Notes under the pieces: model-generated
Databases searched by the model: none
Told to the model about the DNA's origin: nothing
What the model saw: only the letters and a program-made list of their open reading frames with translations
DNA from: Alphaproteobacteria bacterium
Lineage (GTDB): Bacteria; Pseudomonadota; Alphaproteobacteria; Micropepsales; Micropepsaceae
Assembly: GCA_020852655.1 (NCBI GenBank)
Contig: JADZAI010000013.1
Location: forward strand, 1 to 64,000
Direction: 5' to 3'
Length of the DNA stretch: 64,000 nucleotides
Position numbers and translations under genes: made by a program
In this document: positions 35,888 to 44,238 of the stretch, in pieces
How the letters are laid out: every line of letters begins with the position of its first letter
How positions within the stretch are numbered: position 1 is the stretch's first letter

Positions 35888-35933
35888 AAGAACCAAGGGG
35901 CACGATGGTTCTTATTGGCCCTATTTGGTTCTA
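35888..35933. promoter_or_regulatory. Putative GntR/UTRA operator in divergent region
   Basis: AAGAACCA (35888-35895) and TGGTTCTT (35906-35913) form a perfect 8-bp inverted repeat with a 10-base spacer. A third half-site-like copy, TTTGGTTCTA, lies at 35924-35933. They lie between the divergent GntR and GH4 genes, where HutC-type regulators usually bind. The spacing suggests two overlapping or adjacent operators. Confidence 0.55.
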
Positions 35934-35996
35934 TACGGCTTGACGCCTCAAGCGGGGCGGGCAATTCTTCCGCGCGTAAAGCGGCTGAGGGCGGCC

Positions 35997-37298
35997 ATGG
36001 CGCGGATCAAGATTGCCTATATCGGCGGCGGTTCGACCCGCGGCGCGGGCACGATGTCGAGCTTCGTCGCGCAGGGCGAGAACTTCGCCGGCTCCGAGAT
36101 CGTGCTCGTCGATCTGAATCAGGAGCGGCTCGATCTCGTCCGGGCGCTGGCGGAGAAGATGGTCGCGGCGGCCGGCATCGACCTCAAGGTGACGGCGACG
36201 ACCGACCGCCGGGCGGGGCTCGCGGATTGCGACGCGGTGCTGACGAGCTATCGCCCCGGCGGCTTCGAAGCGCGCGGCCTCGACGAGCGCATCCCGCTGG
36301 CGCATGGGGTCATCGGCCAGGAGACGCAGGGGCCGGGGGGATTCTTCATGGCGCTGCGCTCGGTGCATGCGCTGAAGCCGATCCTCGCGGACATGCAGGA
36401 TGTCTGCCCCCGGGCGCGCATCTTCAACTACACCAATCCGATCAACCTCGTGTCGCAGGCGGTTTGCGACAACACGGATGCGCAGATCGTCTCGCTGTGC
36501 GAAGGGCCGATCGTCTATCCGCGCATCATCGCGCGCGGCGTGGGCCTCGACCCCAAGGGGCTGGACGTCCAGAGCGTCGGCCTCAACCACGGCTCCTGGA
36601 GCGTGAAGCACAGCTATCGAGGGCGCGACCTGATCGCGCTGCTGCGCGAGATCTGGGCCGAGCGGCACGACGACCCCGGCATCGACACGACGGCCAAGCG
36701 GCTGCTGCATATCGCGGTGACGCAAGGGTCGGTGCCGAGCGCCTATTTCCAGTATTATTATTTCGAGCGCGAGATCCTGGAAGAGTTGAAGGCGAAGCCG
36801 ACGACACGCTCGGAGGATATCCTCGCCGAGGTGCCCGGCTATTGGGCGCATTATCGCGAACAGTTGGAGAGCGGTGCGCCCAGGCTCGATCCGCGCCGGT
36901 CGCGCGGCGGCATCCACGAGCTGGAGCTGGCGATCGACTGCATGGACGCCGTCTACAACGACCGGAACGAAATGCTGCCGGTGAATGTCCGCAATGACGG
37001 ATCGGTCGCGGGCCTTCCGGACGAGCTGGTGGTCGAGACGCTGGGCACCTGCAATGCGCGAGGAATCGCGGCGCTGAAGATGCCGGCGGTGCCGCAGGGC
37101 GGGCGCGGGCTGGTCGAAGCGCTCGGCGAATACCAGATGCTGGCGGCGAAGGCGGCGTGGAACGGCACGGCGCAGGACGGCGTGCGCGCGCTGGTCGCCA
37201 ATCCGCTCGTGCGCTCGCTCGATATCGCCGAACGGCTCTATGGCGCGATGGCGAAGGCGCACAGCGCCTATCTGCCCGAGCGGCTGCTGGCGAACTGA
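35997..37298 (+). CDS. Glycoside hydrolase family 4 (NAD- and metal-dependent)
   Basis: The 433-residue protein begins IKIAYIGGGSTRGAG, the NAD-binding loop of GH4 enzymes. It then shows the family's FNYTNPINLVSQA near 143 and VGLNHGSWSVKHS near 190, patterns of the 6-phospho-glucosidase branch. GH4 cleaves alpha- or beta-glycosides, often 6-phosphorylated, by an oxidation-elimination mechanism needing NAD and a divalent metal. No PTS transporter is visible. The cytoplasmic kinase next door may phosphorylate the substrate instead. Confidence 0.8.
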   Translation: MARIKIAYIGGGSTRGAGTMSSFVAQGENFAGSEIVLVDLNQERLDLVRALAEKMVAAAGIDLKVTATTDRRAGLADCDAVLTSYRPGGFEARGLDERIPLAHGVIGQETQGPGGFFMALRSVHALKPILADMQDVCPRARIFNYTNPINLVSQAVCDNTDAQIVSLCEGPIVYPRIIARGVGLDPKGLDVQSVGLNHGSWSVKHSYRGRDLIALLREIWAERHDDPGIDTTAKRLLHIAVTQGSVPSAYFQYYYFEREILEELKAKPTTRSEDILAEVPGYWAHYREQLESGAPRLDPRRSRGGIHELELAIDCMDAVYNDRNEMLPVNVRNDGSVAGLPDELVVETLGTCNARGIAALKMPAVPQGGRGLVEALGEYQMLAAKAAWNGTAQDGVRALVANPLVRSLDIAERLYGAMAKAHSAYLPERLLAN

Positions 37299-37360
37299 CG
37301 GGCGATGACGATGGACACCAAGAGCGGGCGCGTCTGAAGCGTGAGGGTCGAGGCGAAGGC

Positions 37361-38155
37361 ATGACGCCGCTTCGCATATTCGCGAGCGGGGACGAACTGG
37401 GGACCTATGCGGCGGCGGAGGTCTGGCGGCGGCTCGAAGCGGCGCAGGCGGAGCGCGGCGTCGCGACGCTCGGGTGTCCGAGCGGGCGCTCGCCGATGTC
37501 GACCTACGCGGCGCTCGCAGCGCAGGCGCTCCGTGTGCGCGTGGACGGGGCGCGACTGCATGTCGTCATGATGGACGAGTATCTGGTGACGGACGGCGGG
37601 CGCGAACGCCTGCCGCCGCGGGCTGCGCATTTCAGTTGCGCGGGCTTCGGCGAGCGGCACATCCTCGCGCCGCTCAACGCCACGCTGGCGGCGCCGGTGC
37701 CGGCGGAGAATCTGCATGTGCCGCCGGCGGACGATCCGGCGGCCTATGAGGAGGTGATCGCCGGGCTGGGCGGCATCGACATGTTCCTGCTCGCCTCCGG
37801 GGCGAGCGACGGGCATGTGGCGTTCAATCCGCCGGGCACGCCGCGCGCGGCGACGACACGCCGGGTCGAACTGGCCGAGGCGACGCGGCGCGACAATCTC
37901 GGCACCTTCCCGGCATTCAGGAGTCTCGATGAGGTGCCGCGCTTCGGTGTCAGCGTCGGGCCTGAGACGATCGCGCGGCACGCGGGCGCGGCGCTGCTGT
38001 TGATGATCGGCGCGGCGAAACGGCCGAGCCTCGAACGCATCCGCGCCGCCCGGTCCTATGACGCCGCCTGGCCGGCGACGATCGTGCATGACTGCGCGAA
38101 CGCGGCGATCCTTGCGGACCGCGCCGCGGCCGGCGGTCAGGCGGCGTCCGGGTAA
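37361..38155 (+). CDS. NagB/6-phosphogluconolactonase-like isomerase, atypical site
   Basis: The 264-residue protein has the NagB/RpiA fold with GCPSGRSPMSTY (phosphate loop) near residue 38, VMMDEYLV near 69 and ASGASDGHVAFNPPGT near 142. The Asp and His of glucosamine-6-phosphate deaminase are kept. The Glu that follows the His in the DGHIAFNE motif of E. coli NagB is Pro here, so the reaction may differ from classical deamination-isomerisation. It lies 62 bases after GH4 in the same unit and its 3' end overlaps the convergent amidohydrolase gene by 19 bases. Confidence 0.65.
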   Translation: MTPLRIFASGDELGTYAAAEVWRRLEAAQAERGVATLGCPSGRSPMSTYAALAAQALRVRVDGARLHVVMMDEYLVTDGGRERLPPRAAHFSCAGFGERHILAPLNATLAAPVPAENLHVPPADDPAAYEEVIAGLGGIDMFLLASGASDGHVAFNPPGTPRAATTRRVELAEATRRDNLGTFPAFRSLDEVPRFGVSVGPETIARHAGAALLLMIGAAKRPSLERIRAARSYDAAWPATIVHDCANAAILADRAAAGGQAASG

Positions 38156-39288
38156 AGCGTCCTGAAATTGCCGTGGAAGAAGAGGGCGCGGGCCGCGTCG
38201 TCGAGCCCGGCGGTGCTCTGCTCGAAGCGGCCGATCGGATCGCGCCCGCCCTCGGCGTGGGGATAGTCGGACGAGAAGAGATAGAGCTCCGGCGCCGACT
38301 CGCGGACGAGCGCGCCGACATCCTCGAACGGGTAGGGCGTGAAGCGGAGCTGGGCGCGGATCTGCTCGGAGGGCCTGCGCTTCATCAGCGCCAGATGCGG
38401 TTCGGACTTCGCCCAGATTTCGGCGGCGTGGTCGAGGCGGCGCATCATGTCGGGCACCCAGCCGGCGCCGATCTCGATCACCCCGCCGCGCAAGGCGGGG
38501 AAGCGCTCCAGCACGCCGTCGAGCACCATCACCGAGATGAAACGCTGGGCGGCCTGGTGGATGACGGTCAGGTCCTTCGAGCCGATCACCTCGGCGCCGC
38601 CGCGCGCGGTGCGGCGGTCGGGGATGCCGTCATTCATCCAGGGATCGTCGATGCGCAGGGGGGCGCTGCCGACATGCAGGATGAAGGGCAGGCCGCGCTC
38701 GGCGAGGAAGGCCCAGATGCGGTCATGCGCGGGATGGCCGGGCGAGCGGCCGCCCGGCGCGTCGGCGGCGATCCACACCGCGCCGAGGCCTTCACTGGCG
38801 GCTGTCCTGATCTCGTTCAGCGCCAGATCGGGCTCGTCGAGCGGCACCATGGCGACGCCGATGAGGCGGCGGTCGCCGCCGCAGAACGCGGCCATGCCGC
38901 GGTTATGGGCACGGGCGATGGCGTAGCGCGACGCCGCCGGCGCCTCGAAGAGGACGCGGGCGCAGAAGGACGAGAAGACCACCTGCTTCGGGAAGCCGAG
39001 CAGGTCGAGCGCCAGGCCTCGCTCCGCGCCGTTGAAGGCGCCGAGCGCGTCATGCCATTTCGGGCCGCGCGTGATGCGGTCGCCGAGTTCGAGCAGGCGG
39101 GCGACCGTCTCGGGCGGATGGCCCGGCCGGCCGGATTTTTCGTGCGGATCGAACTGGCCGCTGAGCGATTCCTTCAGAGAGGGCACCACATCGCGCATGC
39201 CGGGATCGGCATGGAGGGTGAGGAAATCGGCGAACTCCATGAGATGGCTGTCGGCATCGTAGATCAGCCTGTCGCCGGCATAGCTCAT
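38137..39288 (-). CDS. Amidohydrolase (Amidohydro_2, ACMSD-like)
   Basis: The 383-residue TIM-barrel protein starts with YDADSHLMEF (metal-binding Asp-x-His type), has FILHVGSAPL and VIHQAAQ in the barrel, and SSDYPHAEG near the end with the catalytic Asp. Members hydrolyse or decarboxylate small acids with one metal ion. A strong AGGGAG ribosome-binding site precedes the chosen ATG. It lies 43 bases downstream of the GntR/FCD regulator gene and probably belongs to the PhyH-GntR-amidohydrolase unit. The substrate is unknown; lactone hydrolysis or retro-aldol steps are options. Confidence 0.75.
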   Translation of the reverse strand: MSYAGDRLIYDADSHLMEFADFLTLHADPGMRDVVPSLKESLSGQFDPHEKSGRPGHPPETVARLLELGDRITRGPKWHDALGAFNGAERGLALDLLGFPKQVVFSSFCARVLFEAPAASRYAIARAHNRGMAAFCGGDRRLIGVAMVPLDEPDLALNEIRTAASEGLGAVWIAADAPGGRSPGHPAHDRIWAFLAERGLPFILHVGSAPLRIDDPWMNDGIPDRRTARGGAEVIGSKDLTVIHQAAQRFISVMVLDGVLERFPALRGGVIEIGAGWVPDMMRRLDHAAEIWAKSEPHLALMKRRPSEQIRAQLRFTPYPFEDVGALVRESAPELYLFSSDYPHAEGGRDPIGRFEQSTAGLDDAARALFFHGNFRTLYPDAA

Positions 39289-39331
39289 GGTCGTCTCCCT
39301 GCCCCGGATCGTCGCGTCCGCTGGCCGGAGG

Positions 39332-40018
39332 CTACTCCGCCGCGGCCTCGATGCGCGAGAGGGCGCGTTCGATGGCGCGGCCGACCTGGGCCAGATGGGC
39401 ACGCATCGAGGCGGCTGCGAATTCGGGGTCGCGCGAGCGGATGGCGTCGACCAGCACCTTGTGCTCCGCGAGGGTGGTCTCCGGCCGGCCCTCGTCGGGC
39501 AGGAGCAGGCGGCGGGGGCGGTCGAGCGGGGCGCGGGCGGCCTCCAGCAGGCGCAGCGCGCGGGGCGATTCGATCGCGCCGAAGATGGCCGCGTGCAGGG
39601 CCTCGTCGAGATCGTAGAACACGGCGAGGTCGCCGGCCTTCAGCGCCTTGGTCTGCGCCTGGATGTTGTCTTCGAGGGTCTGGAGCAGGGCCGCGTCGGC
39701 GTTCATCGTGACGCGCCGGATCGCCTCGACCTCGAGGGCGGTGCGGATGAAGAGGCTCTCGCGCACGTCCTGGGCGCGGATCGGGGCGACGAAGCTGCCG
39801 TGCTGGGGAAAGACGTCGACCAGCGCCTCGTCGGCGAGGCGGGTGATCGCCTCGCTGACCGGGGCGCGCGAGACGCCGAGCGCTGCGGCGATGTCTTCCT
39901 TGCGCAGGGGGGTGCCGGGCGGCAGCGACAGCTCGCGGATGCGCCGGCGCAGATTGTGATAGACGCGCTCGGCCTTCGACTGGTCCGAATCGGCGAGGGG
40001 GACGGGTTTGGTAGCCAT
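39332..40018 (-). CDS. GntR-family regulator, FCD domain (copy 1)
   Basis: The 228-residue protein has the winged helix at about residues 20-80 (recognition part LGVSRAPVSEAITRLADEAL) and an all-helical FCD ligand domain. The Asp/His metal residues are visible in FYDLDEALHAAIF and LAEHKVLVDAI. FCD regulators usually sense organic or sugar acids. It is about three-quarters identical by eye to the protein at 50248-50970, with nearly identical DNA-contact helices, so both should bind one operator sequence. It lies downstream of the phytanoyl-CoA dioxygenase gene carrying the CTAACATGTTAG palindrome at its start. Confidence 0.85.
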   Translation of the reverse strand: MATKPVPLADSDQSKAERVYHNLRRRIRELSLPPGTPLRKEDIAAALGVSRAPVSEAITRLADEALVDVFPQHGSFVAPIRAQDVRESLFIRTALEVEAIRRVTMNADAALLQTLEDNIQAQTKALKAGDLAVFYDLDEALHAAIFGAIESPRALRLLEAARAPLDRPRRLLLPDEGRPETTLAEHKVLVDAIRSRDPEFAAASMRAHLAQVGRAIERALSRIEAAAE

Positions 40019-40081
40019 TTCGGGGATGATTCTATCGCATCACCCCCGCAATGTCAGGCGGGCTGGATCAGGCCGGCTCGG

Positions 40082-40909
40082 TCAGGCGGGGACCAGCTTG
40101 CCGTCGATGACGTGGACGGCAGGCTGGGTCCCGACGACGGCACGCCGTTCGTCGACCCAGGGCATGACCGCCGGCTCAGCGCGGCGGACCGGCATGACCT
40201 GGAATTCTGTGGGGAAGGCGAGGCGCGGGCGGTCGGTCGTGTTCGGCGCCGTGTAATGCAGCGTCTCGGAGTGGTGGAAGGTCGCGCCGCCCATCTTCAG
40301 CGGGCACACTACGGCTTCGGCTTCGTCGAAGGCGTCGGCGACGCGCAGCACGTTGTGCTCCGGCAGGTCCTGGTGGCGGTGGTGCAGCAGGCCGCGCCTG
40401 TGCGAGCCGGGGATGAACTGCATGGCGCCCATCTCCTTGGAGATGTCGTGCATGGGCAGCCAGCAGCCCAGCGCGCAGTAGTCGAATTCGGGCTGCCAGT
40501 AGGCGTGATCCTGATGCCATTCGGCGGCGCGCCCGCCGGGCTGCTTCAGGATCATGTGGCCCCACGACGAGATGCGGCTCTCGTCGACGCCGAGCAGCGC
40601 TGCGGTGTAGCGCTTCGCGTTGCGGCGGAAGGCGGTCTCCAGCAGCTCGGGAAACTTGATCTCCGGGAAGAAGGCCTGGGTCAGCCTGGCGGCGCCGCCG
40701 GTGCCGGACCGGTCGATCGGGGCGCCGTCCTTCGCGGCCTCATCGGGCGAGAAGATGTGCTCGAAGATCTCGCGCATCCAGGCGATCTCGGCGTCCGTCG
40801 TGATGCGCTCCACCACGAGATAGCCGTTCTCGTTGAAGAAGCGGATTTCATCCGCGCTGGGGTGGATGTCGAAGTCCGCATGCGGACGCGGGGAGATCGC
40901 TCTTGTCAT
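40082..40909 (-). CDS. Phytanoyl-CoA dioxygenase (PhyH) family protein (1)
   Basis: The 275-residue Fe(II)/2-oxoglutarate oxygenase shows the iron triad: HQD in AEWHQDHAYWQ near residue 130 and the distal His in FHHSETLHYTAPN near 218, followed by the Arg of the 2-oxoglutarate site (TDRPRLAF). It probably hydroxylates or oxidatively removes a group from a small molecule. Its start codon directly abuts the CTAACATGTTAG palindrome. It is the first gene of the PhyH-GntR-amidohydrolase unit. One of six PhyH paralogues in the right part of the window. Confidence 0.85.
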   Translation of the reverse strand: MTRAISPRPHADFDIHPSADEIRFFNENGYLVVERITTDAEIAWMREIFEHIFSPDEAAKDGAPIDRSGTGGAARLTQAFFPEIKFPELLETAFRRNAKRYTAALLGVDESRISSWGHMILKQPGGRAAEWHQDHAYWQPEFDYCALGCWLPMHDISKEMGAMQFIPGSHRRGLLHHRHQDLPEHNVLRVADAFDEAEAVVCPLKMGGATFHHSETLHYTAPNTTDRPRLAFPTEFQVMPVRRAEPAVMPWVDERRAVVGTQPAVHVIDGKLVPA

Positions 40910-40910
40910 G

Positions 40911-40922
40911 CTAACATGTTAG
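40911..40922. promoter_or_regulatory. CTAACATGTTAG operator, copy A
   Basis: A perfect 12-bp palindrome lies one base upstream of the start codon of the PhyH gene at 40082-40909. The identical sequence occurs at 55267-55278 beside another PhyH gene, and related sites lie at 51094 and 60231. Binding by one or both FCD-type GntR regulators is inferred. The position at the start codon implies repression, or a start codon further downstream. Confidence 0.6.
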
Positions 40923-41028
40923 ATCGAAGAAGGTTTATGCGCAAGCCTGCTGTTTTCGAGGGCGCCGACGCCCGGATGACGGGCGCCAAACATGCCACGC
41001 AGGCCGGGAGCCATTCCCGGCGGCGGGG

Positions 41029-42024
41029 CTACGCTGCCGGCGCCAGGGTGATGGCGTCGATCTCGGCGAGGTCTTCGGGCGCGAAATCCAGCTTGTCGAG
41101 CGCCTGCACATTCGCCTCGATCTGCTCGACGCGCGAGGCGCCGGCCGCCACGCTCGTCACGTCCGCGCTCCTCAGCAGCCAGGAAAGCGCCATCTGGGCC
41201 AGCGTCTGGCCGCGGCGCCGGGCGATCGCGTTCAGGCCGGTGAGGATGCGGCTGCGCTGGCCTTGCGTGTGCGCGCGCACCCACGCGCCGGGCCACAGGA
41301 GACCGCGCGCGCCCGGCGGGATGTCGCCGTCGAGGAATTTACCGGTGAGCAGGCCCGAGGCCATCGGGCAGAAGGCGATCACGCCGACGCCTTCCGCCCT
41401 TGTGCGGGGCAGCAGGTCGCCCTCCACGCGGCGGCCGAGCAGATTGTAGTAGGGCTGGTGGATCGTCAGCCTGAGGCCATGCGCCTTCGCCGCGGCGACC
41501 GCCGCCTGAAACGGCTCGCCGCTATAGCTCGACACGCCGGCATAGAGCGCCTTGCCCTGCTGCACGAGGCTGGCGAGGGCGCCCATCGTTTCCTCGACCG
41601 GCGTCTCAGGGTCGGGCCGGTGGCTGTAGAAGATGTCGACATAGTCGACGCCGAGCCGCTTCAGCGACTGGTCGCAGCTCGCGATGAGATATTTGCGCGA
41701 GCCGCCGTTGCCGTAAGGCCCGGGCCACATCGGAAAGCCGGCCTTCGTTGCGATGATGAGCTCGTCGCGCGGCAGTTCCTGCAACACGCGCCCGCACACC
41801 AGCTCGGCGTTGCCCGGCGGCGTGCCGTAATTGTTGGCGAAGTCGGAATGGGTGATGCCGAGGTCGAAGGCGCGCAGGATGCAGGCGCGTGCCACGTCCG
41901 CGTCGCGATAGCCGCCGAAGGTCTCCCAGGCGCCCAGCGAGATCGCCGGCAGCTTGAGGCCGCTCGTGCCGACGCGGCGATAGGGCATCGTCGCGTAGCG
42001 GTCCTTGCTTGCGTCATGCGTCAT
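41029..42024 (-). CDS. Aldo/keto reductase, YghZ-like
   Basis: The 331-residue AKR has the tetrad regions of the family: SDFANNYGTPPGNAE (Asp, catalytic Tyr), IIATKAGFPMW (Lys) and FYSHRPDPETPVEETM (His). The long MWPGPYGNGGSRKYL insert matches the YghZ/L-glyceraldehyde-3-phosphate reductase branch. It could reduce or oxidise a sugar or short aldehyde with NADP(H). It precedes the PhyH gene on the same strand with a 119-base gap carrying operator copy A. A further AKR gene with a different sequence lies at 49214-50245. Confidence 0.8.
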   Translation of the reverse strand: MTHDASKDRYATMPYRRVGTSGLKLPAISLGAWETFGGYRDADVARACILRAFDLGITHSDFANNYGTPPGNAELVCGRVLQELPRDELIIATKAGFPMWPGPYGNGGSRKYLIASCDQSLKRLGVDYVDIFYSHRPDPETPVEETMGALASLVQQGKALYAGVSSYSGEPFQAAVAAAKAHGLRLTIHQPYYNLLGRRVEGDLLPRTRAEGVGVIAFCPMASGLLTGKFLDGDIPPGARGLLWPGAWVRAHTQGQRSRILTGLNAIARRRGQTLAQMALSWLLRSADVTSVAAGASRVEQIEANVQALDKLDFAPEDLAEIDAITLAPAA

Positions 42025-42334
42025 GAACTTGCTCCGCAGGGGCTTCTGGGCCGGGCCGGCGCGGCGGTCTCGCCAAGCCGGCGTCCTGCCGGCAAAATTC
42101 GCATATGTAACATATCAATACAATCACGCTGGGTCGAGCCATGCGTGTCTCATCTGGTCTATGGTCATATTTTCCGGGCCGGAGCGAGTCCGAAACGCCA
42201 AGCCCCTTTACAATCAAGTGCCTCACTAGCATTCTAGCTGTGTCGATCGGCCGATGGTGGGCCGGGCGCGCAGTGGGGCATCATGGCTCGTTCGCTTGCG
42301 GGGCGTTTCCAAGCCTCAATGCCTGGCTCCTAGG
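42025..42334. other. 310-base divergent intergenic region
   Basis: This gap between the divergent AKR and PhyH genes is less GC-rich than its surroundings and has no convincing coding frame. It contains an ATATG-TAA-CATAT inverted repeat at 42103-42115 and the CTAGCATTCTAG site at 42226-42237. Promoters for both flanking genes are expected here. The PhyH start at 42335 is uncertain; longer in-frame starts reach 42254. Confidence 0.5.
42226..42237. promoter_or_regulatory. CTAGCATTCTAG operator-like site, copy B
   Basis: A 12-base site with symmetric CTAG ends differs from the CTAACATTCTAA/C sites at 51094 and 60231 at only two or three positions. It lies about 100 bases upstream of the PhyH gene at 42335-43231. 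It is assigned to the same proposed FCD-type GntR regulon. Confidence 0.45.
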
Positions 42335-43231
42335 ATGGCGCGTGGGCGTTCCGCCGTGCCGCAGGAGCCGGGGCTGCCGATCCTGATCAAGAGCTTTCGC
42401 CGCGACGGCTATGTCGCGGTGCGGGGGCTGCTCGATCCCTCGGAGGTCAACACTTTCCGGCGCTCCATCGACGCGGCGGTCGCAAGACGCACGAGCCGCG
42501 ACACGCGCAGCTTCGACGAGCGCTCGCCCTATGGGCAGATGTTCCGCCAGTGCCTTTTCCTGTGGGAGGATACGCCGGCGGTCCGGCCGCTGAACTTCCA
42601 TCCCGCGGTCGCCGGCATGGCCGCCGCGCTGCTCGGCGCCGAACGCGTGCGGCTGTGGCACGACCAGGCGCTCTACAAGGAGCCGGGCGGCGGCGAGACC
42701 GAGGCGCACCAGGACTATGCCTACTGGCCGGTCGCCGAACCCGATCTCGTCACGGCCTGGATACCGCTGGTCGAGGTGGACGAATCGAACGGCTGCATGG
42801 GCTATGTCGCCGGCACCCAGGACAGCGCCCGCGAATATGTCGACATCTTCGCCTCGCCCGGCGCCGGCCGCGCCTATGCGGCGCGGTTCGCCGGCCCCGA
42901 GTTTATTCCGGCGCGTCCGGGCGACGTGATCTTCCACGCTGCGCGCACCGTCCATATGGCCAAGCCGAACCGTTCGGAGCGGACGCGGGCGGTGCACACT
43001 GTCGTCTATTTCCGCGACGGATGCACCTGGGCCCCGGCGGCGAACGGCGATGACGACGGGCGGCGCATGCGGGCCGGCGAGCCGATCGACGGACCGGACA
43101 CGCCGATTGCCTGGCCGCGCCTGACGGCGTCGTATCCAGAACCGCCCGAGCGCGACGCGGCGCGCGGCGTCGCCGCACATTTTGCCCGGATCGGCCTGTT
43201 CCCGGGGACAACGGAAGGAACCACACCATGA
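42335..43231 (+). CDS. PhyH-family dioxygenase (2)
   Basis: The 298-residue protein carries the HxD motif in TEAHQDYAYWPV near residue 128 and the distal His in IFHAARTVHMAKPN near 210, with Arg in RTRAVHTVVYF for 2-oxoglutarate binding. The substrate-facing region includes KSFRRDGYVAVRGLLDPSEV at the N-terminus. The start at ATG 42335 is a choice among weak options. Its stop overlaps the start of the TIM-barrel gene (ATGA), so the two are translated together and probably act in sequence. Confidence 0.8.
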   Translation: MARGRSAVPQEPGLPILIKSFRRDGYVAVRGLLDPSEVNTFRRSIDAAVARRTSRDTRSFDERSPYGQMFRQCLFLWEDTPAVRPLNFHPAVAGMAAALLGAERVRLWHDQALYKEPGGGETEAHQDYAYWPVAEPDLVTAWIPLVEVDESNGCMGYVAGTQDSAREYVDIFASPGAGRAYAARFAGPEFIPARPGDVIFHAARTVHMAKPNRSERTRAVHTVVYFRDGCTWAPAANGDDDGRRMRAGEPIDGPDTPIAWPRLTASYPEPPERDAARGVAAHFARIGLFPGTTEGTTP

Positions 43232-44238
43232 CCCGCGCGCCGCTCCAGATCGGCATCCAGGAAGCCGGCGTCATGCACGCCGTCATCAACGCGTTCGACA
43301 TCGACACCAAGTTCCGCATGGTGAAGGAGTCGGGCGTCTTCGACTATTTCGACAAGACGCCGACGCCGGCCGACGGTCCGCTCTTCCGCCGCGCTTCCGA
43401 GAAATACGGCGTGCCGCTCACGGCGGGCGGCTGGTTCTACCGCGTCGGGCGCGACGAGGCGCTGCTCGAATGGCATCTGCGCGTCGCGAACGAGTACGGC
43501 ACCAAGGTGCAGAACGTGCAGATCTTCACCGAAGACGCCGACGGCAGGCCGGTCAGCGACGACACCGTCGCGCGCCTCTATCTCAGGGCGGCGGAGCTCG
43601 GCGACAAATACAAGGTGACGCCGTGCTTCGAAGTGCACGTCAACATGTGGTCGGAGCATTTCGGCCGCGTGGCGCGCGTCGCGGCGCTGGTGGAGAAGCA
43701 GGGCGTGCCGTTCCACATGACGCTCGACCACTCGCACGTCATCTTCAAGATCGACAATCCGCACGAGCAGGACGTGCAGGCGATGCGGGCGGATGTGGAA
43801 TCGGGGGCGCTGGTGCTCGATCCCTTCAAGCCGGGCAATGTCTGCGAGGCGTGGATCGAGGCCGGCTATGTGCGCCATGCCCATGCGCGGCCGGCGGTAC
43901 CGAACGGGCCGGTGAATGTGTGGTCGCTGGATGCGGCCGGCAAGCCCGGGCGCGGCATCCAGGCGCCGTTCGTCGCGCCGAAGCCAGGCGAGTGGCACGC
44001 GGCGTGGAGCCCGGAGATGCTGGAGCCGTGGAAGGAAGTGCTGCGCCAGTTGCTGCGCCATCACGCGCGCAACGAATCCTCGCGCCTCGAAACGATCAGC
44101 ACCGAACTCATTCCGTGGCCGGACTATGGCGGCGGCGCGAAATACTCGCTGTTCGAGCATTCCATCGCCGTCGCCGAATGGCTGCGCGCCGAATGGGCGA
44201 AGGCCGAGGACGAAGCGAAGGCCGCGCCGGTCAGGTGA
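43228..44238 (+). CDS. Xylose-isomerase-like TIM-barrel protein
   Basis: The 336-residue protein resembles the AP-endonuclease-2/sugar phosphate isomerase/epimerase superfamily. Likely metal ligands are visible in CFEVHVNMWSEH near residue 135 and HMTLDHSHVIFK near 165, with further Glu/His positions in the C-terminal third. Such proteins isomerise, epimerise or dehydrate sugars and inositols. It does not match a named subfamily that I recognise. It is translationally coupled to the PhyH gene and overlaps the convergent PhyH gene by eight bases. Confidence 0.6.
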   Translation: MTRAPLQIGIQEAGVMHAVINAFDIDTKFRMVKESGVFDYFDKTPTPADGPLFRRASEKYGVPLTAGGWFYRVGRDEALLEWHLRVANEYGTKVQNVQIFTEDADGRPVSDDTVARLYLRAAELGDKYKVTPCFEVHVNMWSEHFGRVARVAALVEKQGVPFHMTLDHSHVIFKIDNPHEQDVQAMRADVESGALVLDPFKPGNVCEAWIEAGYVRHAHARPAVPNGPVNVWSLDAAGKPGRGIQAPFVAPKPGEWHAAWSPEMLEPWKEVLRQLLRHHARNESSRLETISTELIPWPDYGGGAKYSLFEHSIAVAEWLRAEWAKAEDEAKAAPVR

